Source: DATFGK01 sp046712825 (GTDB lineage: Bacteria; Actinomycetota; AC-67). From it: a stretch of DNA of 11,866 bases. Positions 5,396-11,866 of this stretch are shown here, in pieces. The stretch is from assembly GCA_046712825.1 (NCBI GenBank), contig JBKKCR010000278.1:1-11866 (forward strand), in the 5' to 3' direction. Made by a program: the position numbers and the translations under genes. How positions within the stretch are numbered: the first letter of the stretch is position 1; the number at the start of each line of letters is the position of its first letter. A model generated the notes under the pieces. It did no database searches. It was given only the letters and a program-made list of their open reading frames with translations, and had not been told where the DNA came from.

Positions 5396-8296
5396 GTGAC
5401 GGGGTTTACTAGGGCGATGAGCGGCGTGCTCGAGCGCGACGAAGGACGTCTGTTGGTGTCGGGCCCGCCCGGTACCGGCAAGACCCGCGCGCTGGTCGAG
5501 CGCTTCGCCCGGCTGATCGAGCGTGGCGCCGATCCCGAGCGCGTGCTGCTCCTCGTTCTCAATCGCCGGGCCGCGCGGGAAGCACGCGAGCATCTGCTCC
5601 GGCGCCTGCGTCGCTCGCTCCCGACGCTGCACGTCCACACCGCCCATTCGTTCGCCTACGGCGTCCTGGGGCGCCGCTTCGCCGAGCTCGGCTACCCAGA
5701 GCCTCCCCAAGTCTTGTCCGCCGCCGAGCAGTACGCGACCGTCCGCGAGCTGCTCCTGCACGAGCGCCCCGAGGACTGGCCGTCGTTCGGGCATCTTCTT
5801 CCCGTGCGCGGCTTCGCGCGCGAGGTCGCCGACTTCGTGCTCCGCGCTCAGGAGCGGCTGCACGATCCGGCCTCGCTGGGGGAGGAGCTCGGGCGAGCCG
5901 GTCGCCGAGACGTGCGGGAGGTCGTCGGATTCTTCACGCAGTACCTCGACGTGATGACCGCTTCGAACCGCGTGGACTTCGCGGGCCTGCTTCACCAGTC
6001 CGTCGCGCTCCTCCAACGCGGGCTCGGCGAGGTGGAGGCCGTCGACCATGTCCTCGTCGACGACTACCAGGACGTCACGCCGGCCGCCGAGGCCATCATC
6101 CACGCGCTGGCGCAGGGCGCTCGATCCACCGCGATCGCGGCCGACGGCGGTGGACACGTTTTCGCGTACCGGGGCGGCTCGCTCGAGCCGCTGCGACGCA
6201 TCGACCACCTGCTCGCGCCCGAGCACGTCGACCTCGATCCGTCGGCCGGCCGGCTGGACGCCGCTGGGCTGGCCGTCCTCGACAACCCGGACGCGGCCGC
6301 CGCGCCGGACAGGGTCGCCGGCATCGAGGCGCGGTGCTACGTCCACCCCGGCGAGGAAGCCGACGCGATCGCGCACGAGCTCCTGCGCGCGCGGGTCGAC
6401 GACGACGTCGCCTGGGAGCGCATGGCGGTCGTGGTGCGACGCTACGGCGAGTATCTGACGGCGCTTCGGCACGCGCTGGCGCGTCACGGGGTCCCGCACG
6501 TCGTCCTCGGCGAGGCGTCGGCCGTCGCCGCCGAGCCGGCCAACCGGCCGGTCATCGCGCTCCTCCGGTACGCGCTGCGGCCGGAACGACGTGAAGATCT
6601 GCTCGAGCCCCTGCTGTCGTCGACCGCCGGGGGCCTGGACCCGCATGGTCTTCGCCGCCTCCGCAGAGAGGCGCGTCGCCGCGAGACGTCCTTGAAAGGA
6701 TTGGTTCACGGGGACGCCGACCTCGGCACGCTGCCGGAGGACCTCCGTGTGGTCGTCGAGCGCTTCCGCGCGCTCGTCGCCGGCGTCGAGGAGCGCGCGA
6801 CGCGTCCGCCCGACGACGTCTTCTTCTGGCTCTGGTCCAACTTGCCGTACACGCACGCGCTCGTGGAGAACGGCTCCCATCGCGACCTCGACGCCCTCGC
6901 CGCGCTCGGCGACATCATCACCCGGTTCACGGAGCGGCGCGGCGAGGGCGCGAGCATCGCCGACTACCTCGAGACGCTCGAGGCCGCGGAGTTCGGGCCG
7001 GATCCGTGGGTGTTGCCCGAGGAACGGAACCCGCACGCGGTGCAGGTCGTGTCGGCGCACCGCGCCCACGGCCTCGAGTTCGACCTCGTCTGCGTGGCGG
7101 GCTGCGTCGAAGGCGAGTTCCCGGCGCCGCGCCGGGCCGCCGCGTTGCTGGACCTCGATCAGATCCTGAGGCCGCGCGCGCCTGGCGAGCGGTTGACGGA
7201 CTCGCTCGCCGAGGAGCGACGTCTCTTCCGCTTGGCGGTGAGCCGTTCGCGCGGTCGCACGATCCTGTTCGCGAGCGAGTCGCCGAGCGGGACGAACCCC
7301 CGCACGCCGAGCCGCTACGCCAAGCGGCTTTCGCTCGAGTGGGATCGCACCGGGGACCCGACCGGGCACTCGTCGTCGCTCCGTTCGCTCGAGGCCGACC
7401 TGCGCCGGACCGTCGCGTCGGCCGAAGCGCCGCCGGCTGAGCGGCTCGCCGCGCTCGCGGCCCTGCCGCGCACCGGCGCCGACCCGCGGGTCTGGTGGGG
7501 GAGCCGTGACTGGACCGACCCGGGCGTCGAGCTCTACGGCGAAAGCATCCGAACCTCGTACTCGCGTCTGTCGAACATGGAGGACTGCGCGCTGAAGTAT
7601 CTCTACGAGGTCGAGATGGGGCTCGATCCCGCGCAGTCGTACCAGATGTGGCTGGGGTCGGTGATCCACGAGATCATCGACAAGGTTCAGCGCAACGAGG
7701 TCCCGCGCGAGAAAGAGCCGGTGCTCGCGCTCCTCGCGGAGATGTGGGAGCCGAACCGGTTCCCGAACGCGGCCGTCGAGCACCGACGCCGTCTCGACGC
7801 CGAGGAGATGCTCCGCCGCTGGATGGCCGGCGAGCAGGCGACGGTCGAGCACTCCGAGGTGTCGTTCGAATATCCGCTCGGAGACGCGGTCATCCGCGGA
7901 AAGATCGACGCCATCTTCCGCAACGAGAACCGCAAGCTCCGGCTCGTCGATTACAAGACCGGTCGCTGGGCGCCCACCAAGGAAGAGACCGAAACGAACC
8001 TGCAACTCGGCGCGTACTTCCTGGCGATGCTGCGCGACCCCGAGCTGGCGAAACTCGGCAGGACGGGCTTCCTGCAGCTTTCGTACCTGGGCGCGATGCG
8101 GGGAGACGACGGGTTCGCCCGCGTCGTGTTCACCCCGGGCGAGGGATACGAGCAGTGGGCCGAACAGACGATCACCGAGCTCGTCGGGCGGATCCGCGCC
8201 GAGTCGTTCGCGCCGAACCCGGCGGCCGATTGCCGGTGGTGCGACTTCAAGCCGATCTGCCCCCTGTGGCCCGAGGGCCGCGAGGCCGTGCGATGA
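5396..8296 (+). CDS. adnA: AdnA: helicase-nuclease subunit with degenerate UvrD-type motor and Fe-S RecB-like nuclease
   Basis: 966 residues. The partner of AdnB in the actinobacterial double-strand-break resection machine. Walker A is GPPGTGKT (23-30) with Lys29, but only about 22 residues precede it and no Q-motif is seen. Other motor motifs are altered: Walker B is DDYQD (from 222; Asp where Glu is usual), motif III is ADGGGHVFAYRGG (about 249-261; its Gln replaced by Gly), the motif IV Arg is missing near 275-287, motif V reads HRAHGLEF (about 555-562) instead of HKAKGLEW, and motif VI is EERRLFRLAVSRSRG. The nuclease domain looks intact: Cys731, His758 (GSVIHEI), Asp838 (GKIDAIF), Asp852 and Lys854 (VDYKTG), then Cys946, Cys949 and Cys955 (C-x2-C-x5-C), with Cys731 as the fourth likely [4Fe-4S] ligand. 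The gene overlaps adnB by ATGA, implying translational coupling. It is somewhat shorter than the mycobacterial protein (about 1050 residues). Confidence 0.9.
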   Translation: MTGFTRAMSGVLERDEGRLLVSGPPGTGKTRALVERFARLIERGADPERVLLLVLNRRAAREAREHLLRRLRRSLPTLHVHTAHSFAYGVLGRRFAELGYPEPPQVLSAAEQYATVRELLLHERPEDWPSFGHLLPVRGFAREVADFVLRAQERLHDPASLGEELGRAGRRDVREVVGFFTQYLDVMTASNRVDFAGLLHQSVALLQRGLGEVEAVDHVLVDDYQDVTPAAEAIIHALAQGARSTAIAADGGGHVFAYRGGSLEPLRRIDHLLAPEHVDLDPSAGRLDAAGLAVLDNPDAAAAPDRVAGIEARCYVHPGEEADAIAHELLRARVDDDVAWERMAVVVRRYGEYLTALRHALARHGVPHVVLGEASAVAAEPANRPVIALLRYALRPERREDLLEPLLSSTAGGLDPHGLRRLRREARRRETSLKGLVHGDADLGTLPEDLRVVVERFRALVAGVEERATRPPDDVFFWLWSNLPYTHALVENGSHRDLDALAALGDIITRFTERRGEGASIADYLETLEAAEFGPDPWVLPEERNPHAVQVVSAHRAHGLEFDLVCVAGCVEGEFPAPRRAAALLDLDQILRPRAPGERLTDSLAEERRLFRLAVSRSRGRTILFASESPSGTNPRTPSRYAKRLSLEWDRTGDPTGHSSSLRSLEADLRRTVASAEAPPAERLAALAALPRTGADPRVWWGSRDWTDPGVELYGESIRTSYSRLSNMEDCALKYLYEVEMGLDPAQSYQMWLGSVIHEIIDKVQRNEVPREKEPVLALLAEMWEPNRFPNAAVEHRRRLDAEEMLRRWMAGEQATVEHSEVSFEYPLGDAVIRGKIDAIFRNENRKLRLVDYKTGRWAPTKEETETNLQLGAYFLAMLRDPELAKLGRTGFLQLSYLGAMRGDDGFARVVFTPGEGYEQWAEQTITELVGRIRAESFAPNPAADCRWCDFKPICPLWPEGREAVR

Positions 8297-11200
8297 CCCC
8301 GGCCGAGCCGATCCGTCCGGACGAGCTTCCCTACGAGGGCGCGCCGCCCGAGATCCTCGCCGCGATGGGCAAGGACCGCCGGCCGCCGACCGTGCAGCAG
8401 TGGAGCGCGATCTCGCACGACCTCACGCCGTGCGCGGTGGTCGCCGGCGCCGGGTCGGGCAAGACCGCGGTCATGGCCGCGCGCGTCGTCTACCTGACGC
8501 TGAACAAGATGGCTCGGCCGTCGGAGATCCTCTGTCTGACGTTCACGAACAAGGCCGCCCAGGAGCTCGCCGGTCGCGTGCGCGATGCGACCGCTCCGCT
8601 CGGGCTCCCCGAGGGCGAGGAAGCCACCGTGATGACCTACCACGCGTTCGCCGCGCGGCTGCTCGACGACTACGGGCTCCGGATGGGCGTCGAAGCCGGG
8701 CCGATGCTGCTGACCGCCGCACACAAGTGGCAGCTCGCGTCGACGCTGTTCACCGACCGCACCTTCGATCACCTCGAGGTTCGCACCGTTCCCTACACCG
8801 TGCGATTGATGCTTCAGCTCGCCGACCACTGCGCGAACCACCTCGTCGACCCGCTTACGCTGGCGGCCGCGAGCGAGGAGTGGGCCGGCAGGCAGGAGAT
8901 AAAGAAGGCCTGGGACCGAGACGCGCGCGAGTGCGGGTTCCGCCGCGCCGAGCTGGCGCGGCTCGTCGACGCGTACCAGAAGCGCAAGGCCGAGCTCGGC
9001 GTCATCGACTACGGCGATCAGATCGCCAAGGCCGTCGAGCTGATCCGCAACTACCCCGCCGTGGTCGCCGACTTCCGCGCGCGATATCCCGTGGTGCTGC
9101 TCGATGAGTACCAGGACACCAACTACGCGCAGGCGGTGCTGATCTCAGAGCTGTTCGGCGCCGGCTACCCGATGATGTGCGTCGGGGATCCCGACCAGAA
9201 CATCTACGCCTGGCGCGGCGCATCGCTCCGCAACATCTTGCGGTTCGCCGACGAGTTCACCGGCGACTCGCGGCCGCTGTACGTCAACTTCCGGTCGGGC
9301 TCGCGGATCCTCGCGGTCGCCAACCGCGTGATCTCCGAGGTTCCCGAGGAACGCCGGGCGAAGGACAAGCAGCTCCGCCCGCATCCGTCGCGCGGCGAGG
9401 GCCGCGTGCTCGCGTTCGTCGCGCTCGACGAGCGGCACGAAGGGCGCAAGATCGCGGGGATCATCAAGGAGGAGCGCGCCGCCGGCCGGTCGTACGGCGA
9501 GATCGCGGTCTTGTGCCGCAAGAAACGACTGTTCGGCCCGATCGCCGAGGTGTTGCGGGAGGAAGGCATCCCGGTCGAGGTCGTCGATCTCGGCGGGCTG
9601 TTGCAACTCCCGGAGGTCGTGGACGTCGTCTCGTGGCTGCGCCTGCTCGAGGACCCCGGCCGCAACATCGCGCTTGCCCGCGTGCTGCAGGGGCCGCAGT
9701 GGCGGATCGGCTACCGCGACCTGGTGGCGCTCGCGCGGTGGAGCGCCCGGCGCAACCGCCTGTTGAAGGAGGACCTCAAGGAGGCCGAGCATCCCGGCGA
9801 CGTCGCGTTCGCGCTCGCGGAGGCCCTGGACAACCTCGACGACCCCGAGATGGAAGGCCTCTCCGACGAGGCGCGCACGCGCCTGCGCGAGTTCAACGCG
9901 CTCTTCGAGTCGCTGCGCGGCGCTGCTGCCGGCGGCCCGCTGGACGAGCTCGTCACCGTCGTGATCGAGCGGACTGGCCTGATGCGCGAGCTCGAGGCGT
10001 CGTCCTCGCCGGTCGCCGTCGGCGCTCGGCGCAACCTCTTGAATTTCGTCGGCTCGGTGTCGTCGTTCGCGCCGGTCGAGGGTGACGCGACGCTCTCGAC
10101 GTTGATGTCCTACCTGGACGCCGCCGGCGAGGCCGAGGAGGACTTCGAGCAGGTGCAGCTCTCCGACGCCGAGACCGTGAAGATGCTGACGATCCACAAG
10201 GCGAAGGGCCTCGAGTGGGACGTCGTGTTCGTGCCGGGCCTGGCCGAGAGCAGACGCTCGGCGATCTTCCCGGACGTGTCGCGCCAGCCGAACCCAGTCA
10301 CCCGGCCCGAAACGCTTCCGTTCGACTTCCGCGGCGATCGCGAGGTGCTGCCGCAGTACGACGGGAACATCAAGAAGTTCCGCGAGACGCTGAAGGAGCG
10401 GGGCCTCGAAGAGGAGCGGCGCTTGTGCTACGTGGCGCTGACGCGTGCCCGCCAGCTGCTCGTGTGCTCGGCCGCGTACTGGTACGAAGGCCCGCAAGAC
10501 CCCTTCGAGCCGGGCGTGTTCTACAGGGAGATCGTCTCGCACGACGCGTGCGAGGAGCTCTTGCCTCGGCCTGACTGCCCCGAGCCCAACCCGCTGATCG
10601 AGATCCGGGCGGAGCGTGCCAAGGTCTGGCCGCCCGAAGCGCGCCCCGACGACGCGGGCGGTCCGTTCCCGGAGGGGTGGCACGCGGCGGCGGTCGCGGC
10701 GATGGAGGAGTCGGTTGGTTCCGGCGCGCTTTCACCCGGCGAGCGCGCGCTGTTCGATGAGCGCCTCGGGTCGCACCTCGAGCGGATCGACCTGATCTCG
10801 ACCCGAGCGTCGACGGACTCGCGCCCATCACCGCCCACGACGCTTTCGGTCTCCGCGCTGCTGGAGTACGAGCGCTGCCCGAAGCTTTTCTACTGGGAGT
10901 ACGTCCGTCCGCTGCCCCGCCGGCCGAGCGGAGCCGCGCGGATCGGCACCGAGATCCACCGCTGGATCGAGCAGCAGAGCCAGGGTCAGGTCGCACTCTT
11001 CGATCCGGAGGATCTACCGGACCTCGCGCCGGAGGAGCGCGGAGAGGAGCCTGGGACGCTGGCGAGACTCCGGGACGCGTGGAGCACGAGCCGTTTCGCC
11101 GGCGTGACCCCGTGGGCGACCGAGCGGCCATTCCTGCTCGCGGTGGACGGGTTCGTCATCGGCGGCCGGATCGACGCGATCTTCGGGGAGCGCGACGGCG

Positions 11201-11532
11201 CGTGGGAGATCGTCGACTACAAGACGGGCCGCGTCCCGGCGGAGGGGGATCCGGTGGCCGGGCTGCAGCTCGACGTGTACGCGCTGGCCGCGCACGAGGT
11301 GTGGGGCAAGAAGCCCGAGGATCTGACGCTGACTTACTACTACGTGTCCGAAGGGAAAGAAGTGTCGCGCGCCGCCGGTGACATGGACGCGATCCGAGCC
11401 CGGATACTCGCGTCGTTCCGCTCGATCGCGGACAGCATGTACGAGCCCGAGCCGAGCGCCGCGTGCCATTGGTGCGCGTTCCTGCCGTTCTGCAAGCCGG
11501 GCCGCGAGTACGTGGCAGTCGAGGAGCGTTAG
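8293..11532 (+). CDS. adnB: AdnB: UvrD-family helicase with Fe-S RecB-like nuclease
   Basis: 1079 residues, close to mycobacterial AdnB. It is expected to be the main translocating motor and second nuclease of AdnAB, which unwinds and trims broken DNA ends before RecA-dependent repair. All superfamily 1 motifs are present: Q-motif PPTVQQW (31-37), Walker A AGAGSGKT (51-58), Ia LTFTNKAAQE, Walker B DEYQD (271-275), III GDPDQNIYAWRGA (298-310), IV NFRSGSR (332-338), V TIHKAKGLEWD (633-643), and VI EERRLCYVALTRAR (707-720). The nuclease domain has Cys862, His889 (GTEIHRW), Asp961 (GGRIDAIF), Asp975 and Lys977 (VDYKTG), Gln992, then Cys1058, Cys1061 and Cys1067 as the remaining iron-sulfur ligands. 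Start ATG 8293 overlaps the adnA stop (ATGA), so the two are co-translated. Its stop overlaps that of the convergent GH15 gene. Confidence 0.95.
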   Translation: MTPAEPIRPDELPYEGAPPEILAAMGKDRRPPTVQQWSAISHDLTPCAVVAGAGSGKTAVMAARVVYLTLNKMARPSEILCLTFTNKAAQELAGRVRDATAPLGLPEGEEATVMTYHAFAARLLDDYGLRMGVEAGPMLLTAAHKWQLASTLFTDRTFDHLEVRTVPYTVRLMLQLADHCANHLVDPLTLAAASEEWAGRQEIKKAWDRDARECGFRRAELARLVDAYQKRKAELGVIDYGDQIAKAVELIRNYPAVVADFRARYPVVLLDEYQDTNYAQAVLISELFGAGYPMMCVGDPDQNIYAWRGASLRNILRFADEFTGDSRPLYVNFRSGSRILAVANRVISEVPEERRAKDKQLRPHPSRGEGRVLAFVALDERHEGRKIAGIIKEERAAGRSYGEIAVLCRKKRLFGPIAEVLREEGIPVEVVDLGGLLQLPEVVDVVSWLRLLEDPGRNIALARVLQGPQWRIGYRDLVALARWSARRNRLLKEDLKEAEHPGDVAFALAEALDNLDDPEMEGLSDEARTRLREFNALFESLRGAAAGGPLDELVTVVIERTGLMRELEASSSPVAVGARRNLLNFVGSVSSFAPVEGDATLSTLMSYLDAAGEAEEDFEQVQLSDAETVKMLTIHKAKGLEWDVVFVPGLAESRRSAIFPDVSRQPNPVTRPETLPFDFRGDREVLPQYDGNIKKFRETLKERGLEEERRLCYVALTRARQLLVCSAAYWYEGPQDPFEPGVFYREIVSHDACEELLPRPDCPEPNPLIEIRAERAKVWPPEARPDDAGGPFPEGWHAAAVAAMEESVGSGALSPGERALFDERLGSHLERIDLISTRASTDSRPSPPTTLSVSALLEYERCPKLFYWEYVRPLPRRPSGAARIGTEIHRWIEQQSQGQVALFDPEDLPDLAPEERGEEPGTLARLRDAWSTSRFAGVTPWATERPFLLAVDGFVIGGRIDAIFGERDGAWEIVDYKTGRVPAEGDPVAGLQLDVYALAAHEVWGKKPEDLTLTYYYVSEGKEVSRAAGDMDAIRARILASFRSIADSMYEPEPSAACHWCAFLPFCKPGREYVAVEER
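11529..11532. other. Overlapping convergent stop codons (TTAG)
   Basis: TTAG gives TAG for adnB (11530-11532) and, on the other strand, TAA for the GH15 gene (11531-11529). As at 3741-3744, there is no spacer for a terminator. Confidence 0.95.
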
Positions 11533-11866
11533 CTCTCGCGGCTTCCGGCCCTCAGCCGCTCCATTGCGGCCTCCGCGTAGTCGAGAGGTTCGTCGGGGAT
11601 CTCGCCGCGCTTCGCAGCCGATAGGTACGTACAGGACAGCACCAGCGCCATGTGCGAGAACGCTTGCGGGAAGTTGCCGAGTGGCTCGCCGGTCGCCGGG
11701 TCGGCTTCCTCCGCGAGCAGCCCAACGTCGTTCGCCAATCCGAGCAGCTTGTCGAGGAGCTCCTCCGCTTCCTCGATCCGGCCGGCGTGGGTCAGGCAGT
11801 CGACCAGCCAGAAGCTGCACAGCAGGAACGCGCCCTCTTCGCCGGTGAGGCCGTCGGGTGAGAGGT
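11529..11866 (-). CDS. Glycoside hydrolase family 15 protein, C-terminal fragment
   Basis: About 111 C-terminal residues on the minus strand; the 5' part lies beyond the right edge. The stretch GEEGAFLLCSFWLVDCLTHAGRIEEAEELLDKLL, written here in pieces of a single helix pair (GEEGAFLLCSFWLVDC then LTHAGRIEEAEELLDKLL), followed by NDVGLLAEEADPATG and EPLGNFPQAFSHMALV, is the signature end of the GH15 (alpha/alpha)6 barrel. The family covers bacterial glucoamylases and the trehalases of actinobacteria. These are inverting enzymes that release glucose from alpha-glucans or trehalose. The Glu pair in LLAEEADP may include the catalytic base, but I infer this from memory of the family. The substrate cannot be decided from this fragment. 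A short hydrophilic tail (about the last 35 residues) ends in GSRES. It is convergent with adnB. Confidence 0.85.
   Translation of the reverse strand, partial: LSPDGLTGEEGAFLLCSFWLVDCLTHAGRIEEAEELLDKLLGLANDVGLLAEEADPATGEPLGNFPQAFSHMALVLSCTYLSAAKRGEIPDEPLDYAEAAMERLRAGSRES

Noticed and set aside
4979..8005. Very long minus-strand open frame (about 1000 residues) opposite the nitroreductase and adnA genes
   Set aside because: Antisense shadow of GC-rich coding DNA. Its translation is low-complexity Arg/Ala/Gly/Asp-rich with no recognisable domain, while the plus strand encodes clear helicase and nuclease motifs.
7648..8292. Upstream extension of the adnB frame into adnA by about 215 codons
   Set aside because: The extension is Arg-rich shadow sequence in another frame over the AdnA nuclease domain. 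The ATG at 8293 overlapping the adnA TGA is the natural coupled start.
9145..10683. Minus-strand open frame of about 510 residues inside adnB
   Set aside because: Overlaps conserved AdnB motor motifs on the plus strand and shows no domain of its own; another GC-driven shadow.
1..11866. Mobile element, CRISPR array, phage defence island or tRNA/rRNA gene
   Set aside because: No direct-repeat array, transposase, integrase, restriction-modification gene or RNA gene pattern was seen. AdnAB is a housekeeping repair complex rather than evidence of a new defence system.

Overview
The window is G+C-rich and densely coding, with GTG starts, few intergenic bases and several starts that look leaderless. 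The AdnA/AdnB helicase-nuclease pair, which is characteristic of Actinomycetota, points to a member of that phylum, probably an uncultured one. I cannot place it lower. No rRNA, tRNA, CRISPR array, insertion sequence or phage gene is visible. No gene-free stretch exceeds 300 bases; the largest gap is about 150 bases (1791-1938).

Left part (1-3744). A minus-strand gene for an exported protein of unknown family runs off the left edge and diverges from an aldo/keto reductase gene. Next, on the plus strand, comes a lone EAL-type cyclic-di-GMP phosphodiesterase with an unusual layout: the catalytic domain is N-terminal, followed by one membrane segment and a Pro/Ala-rich exported tail. A small staphylococcal-nuclease-like lipoprotein follows.

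Middle (3741-5283). A minus-strand short-chain dehydrogenase converges on the nuclease gene so tightly that their stop codons overlap. It diverges, across about 90 bases, from a nitroreductase-family gene.

Right part (5284-11866). The main unit is a two-gene operon with an ATGA overlap. It encodes AdnA (966 aa) and AdnB (1079 aa), the heterodimeric helicase-nuclease that resects double-strand breaks. Both carry RecB-like nuclease domains with a four-Cys iron-sulfur signature. AdnB has a full set of UvrD-type motor motifs, whereas the AdnA motor has lost several key residues. A possible leaderless 18-codon reading frame precedes adnA in the same frame and ends in its ribosome-binding site. The last gene, on the minus strand, is the C-terminal end of a GH15 glucoamylase/trehalase-type glycosidase, again with a stop codon overlapping its convergent neighbour.

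The genes are mostly housekeeping and do not form one pathway. Only adnA-adnB is a clear functional unit. I see no convincing evidence of an undescribed defence or mobile system; the most notable points are the adnA leader, the asymmetric AdnAB motors and the EAL-membrane-tail protein.
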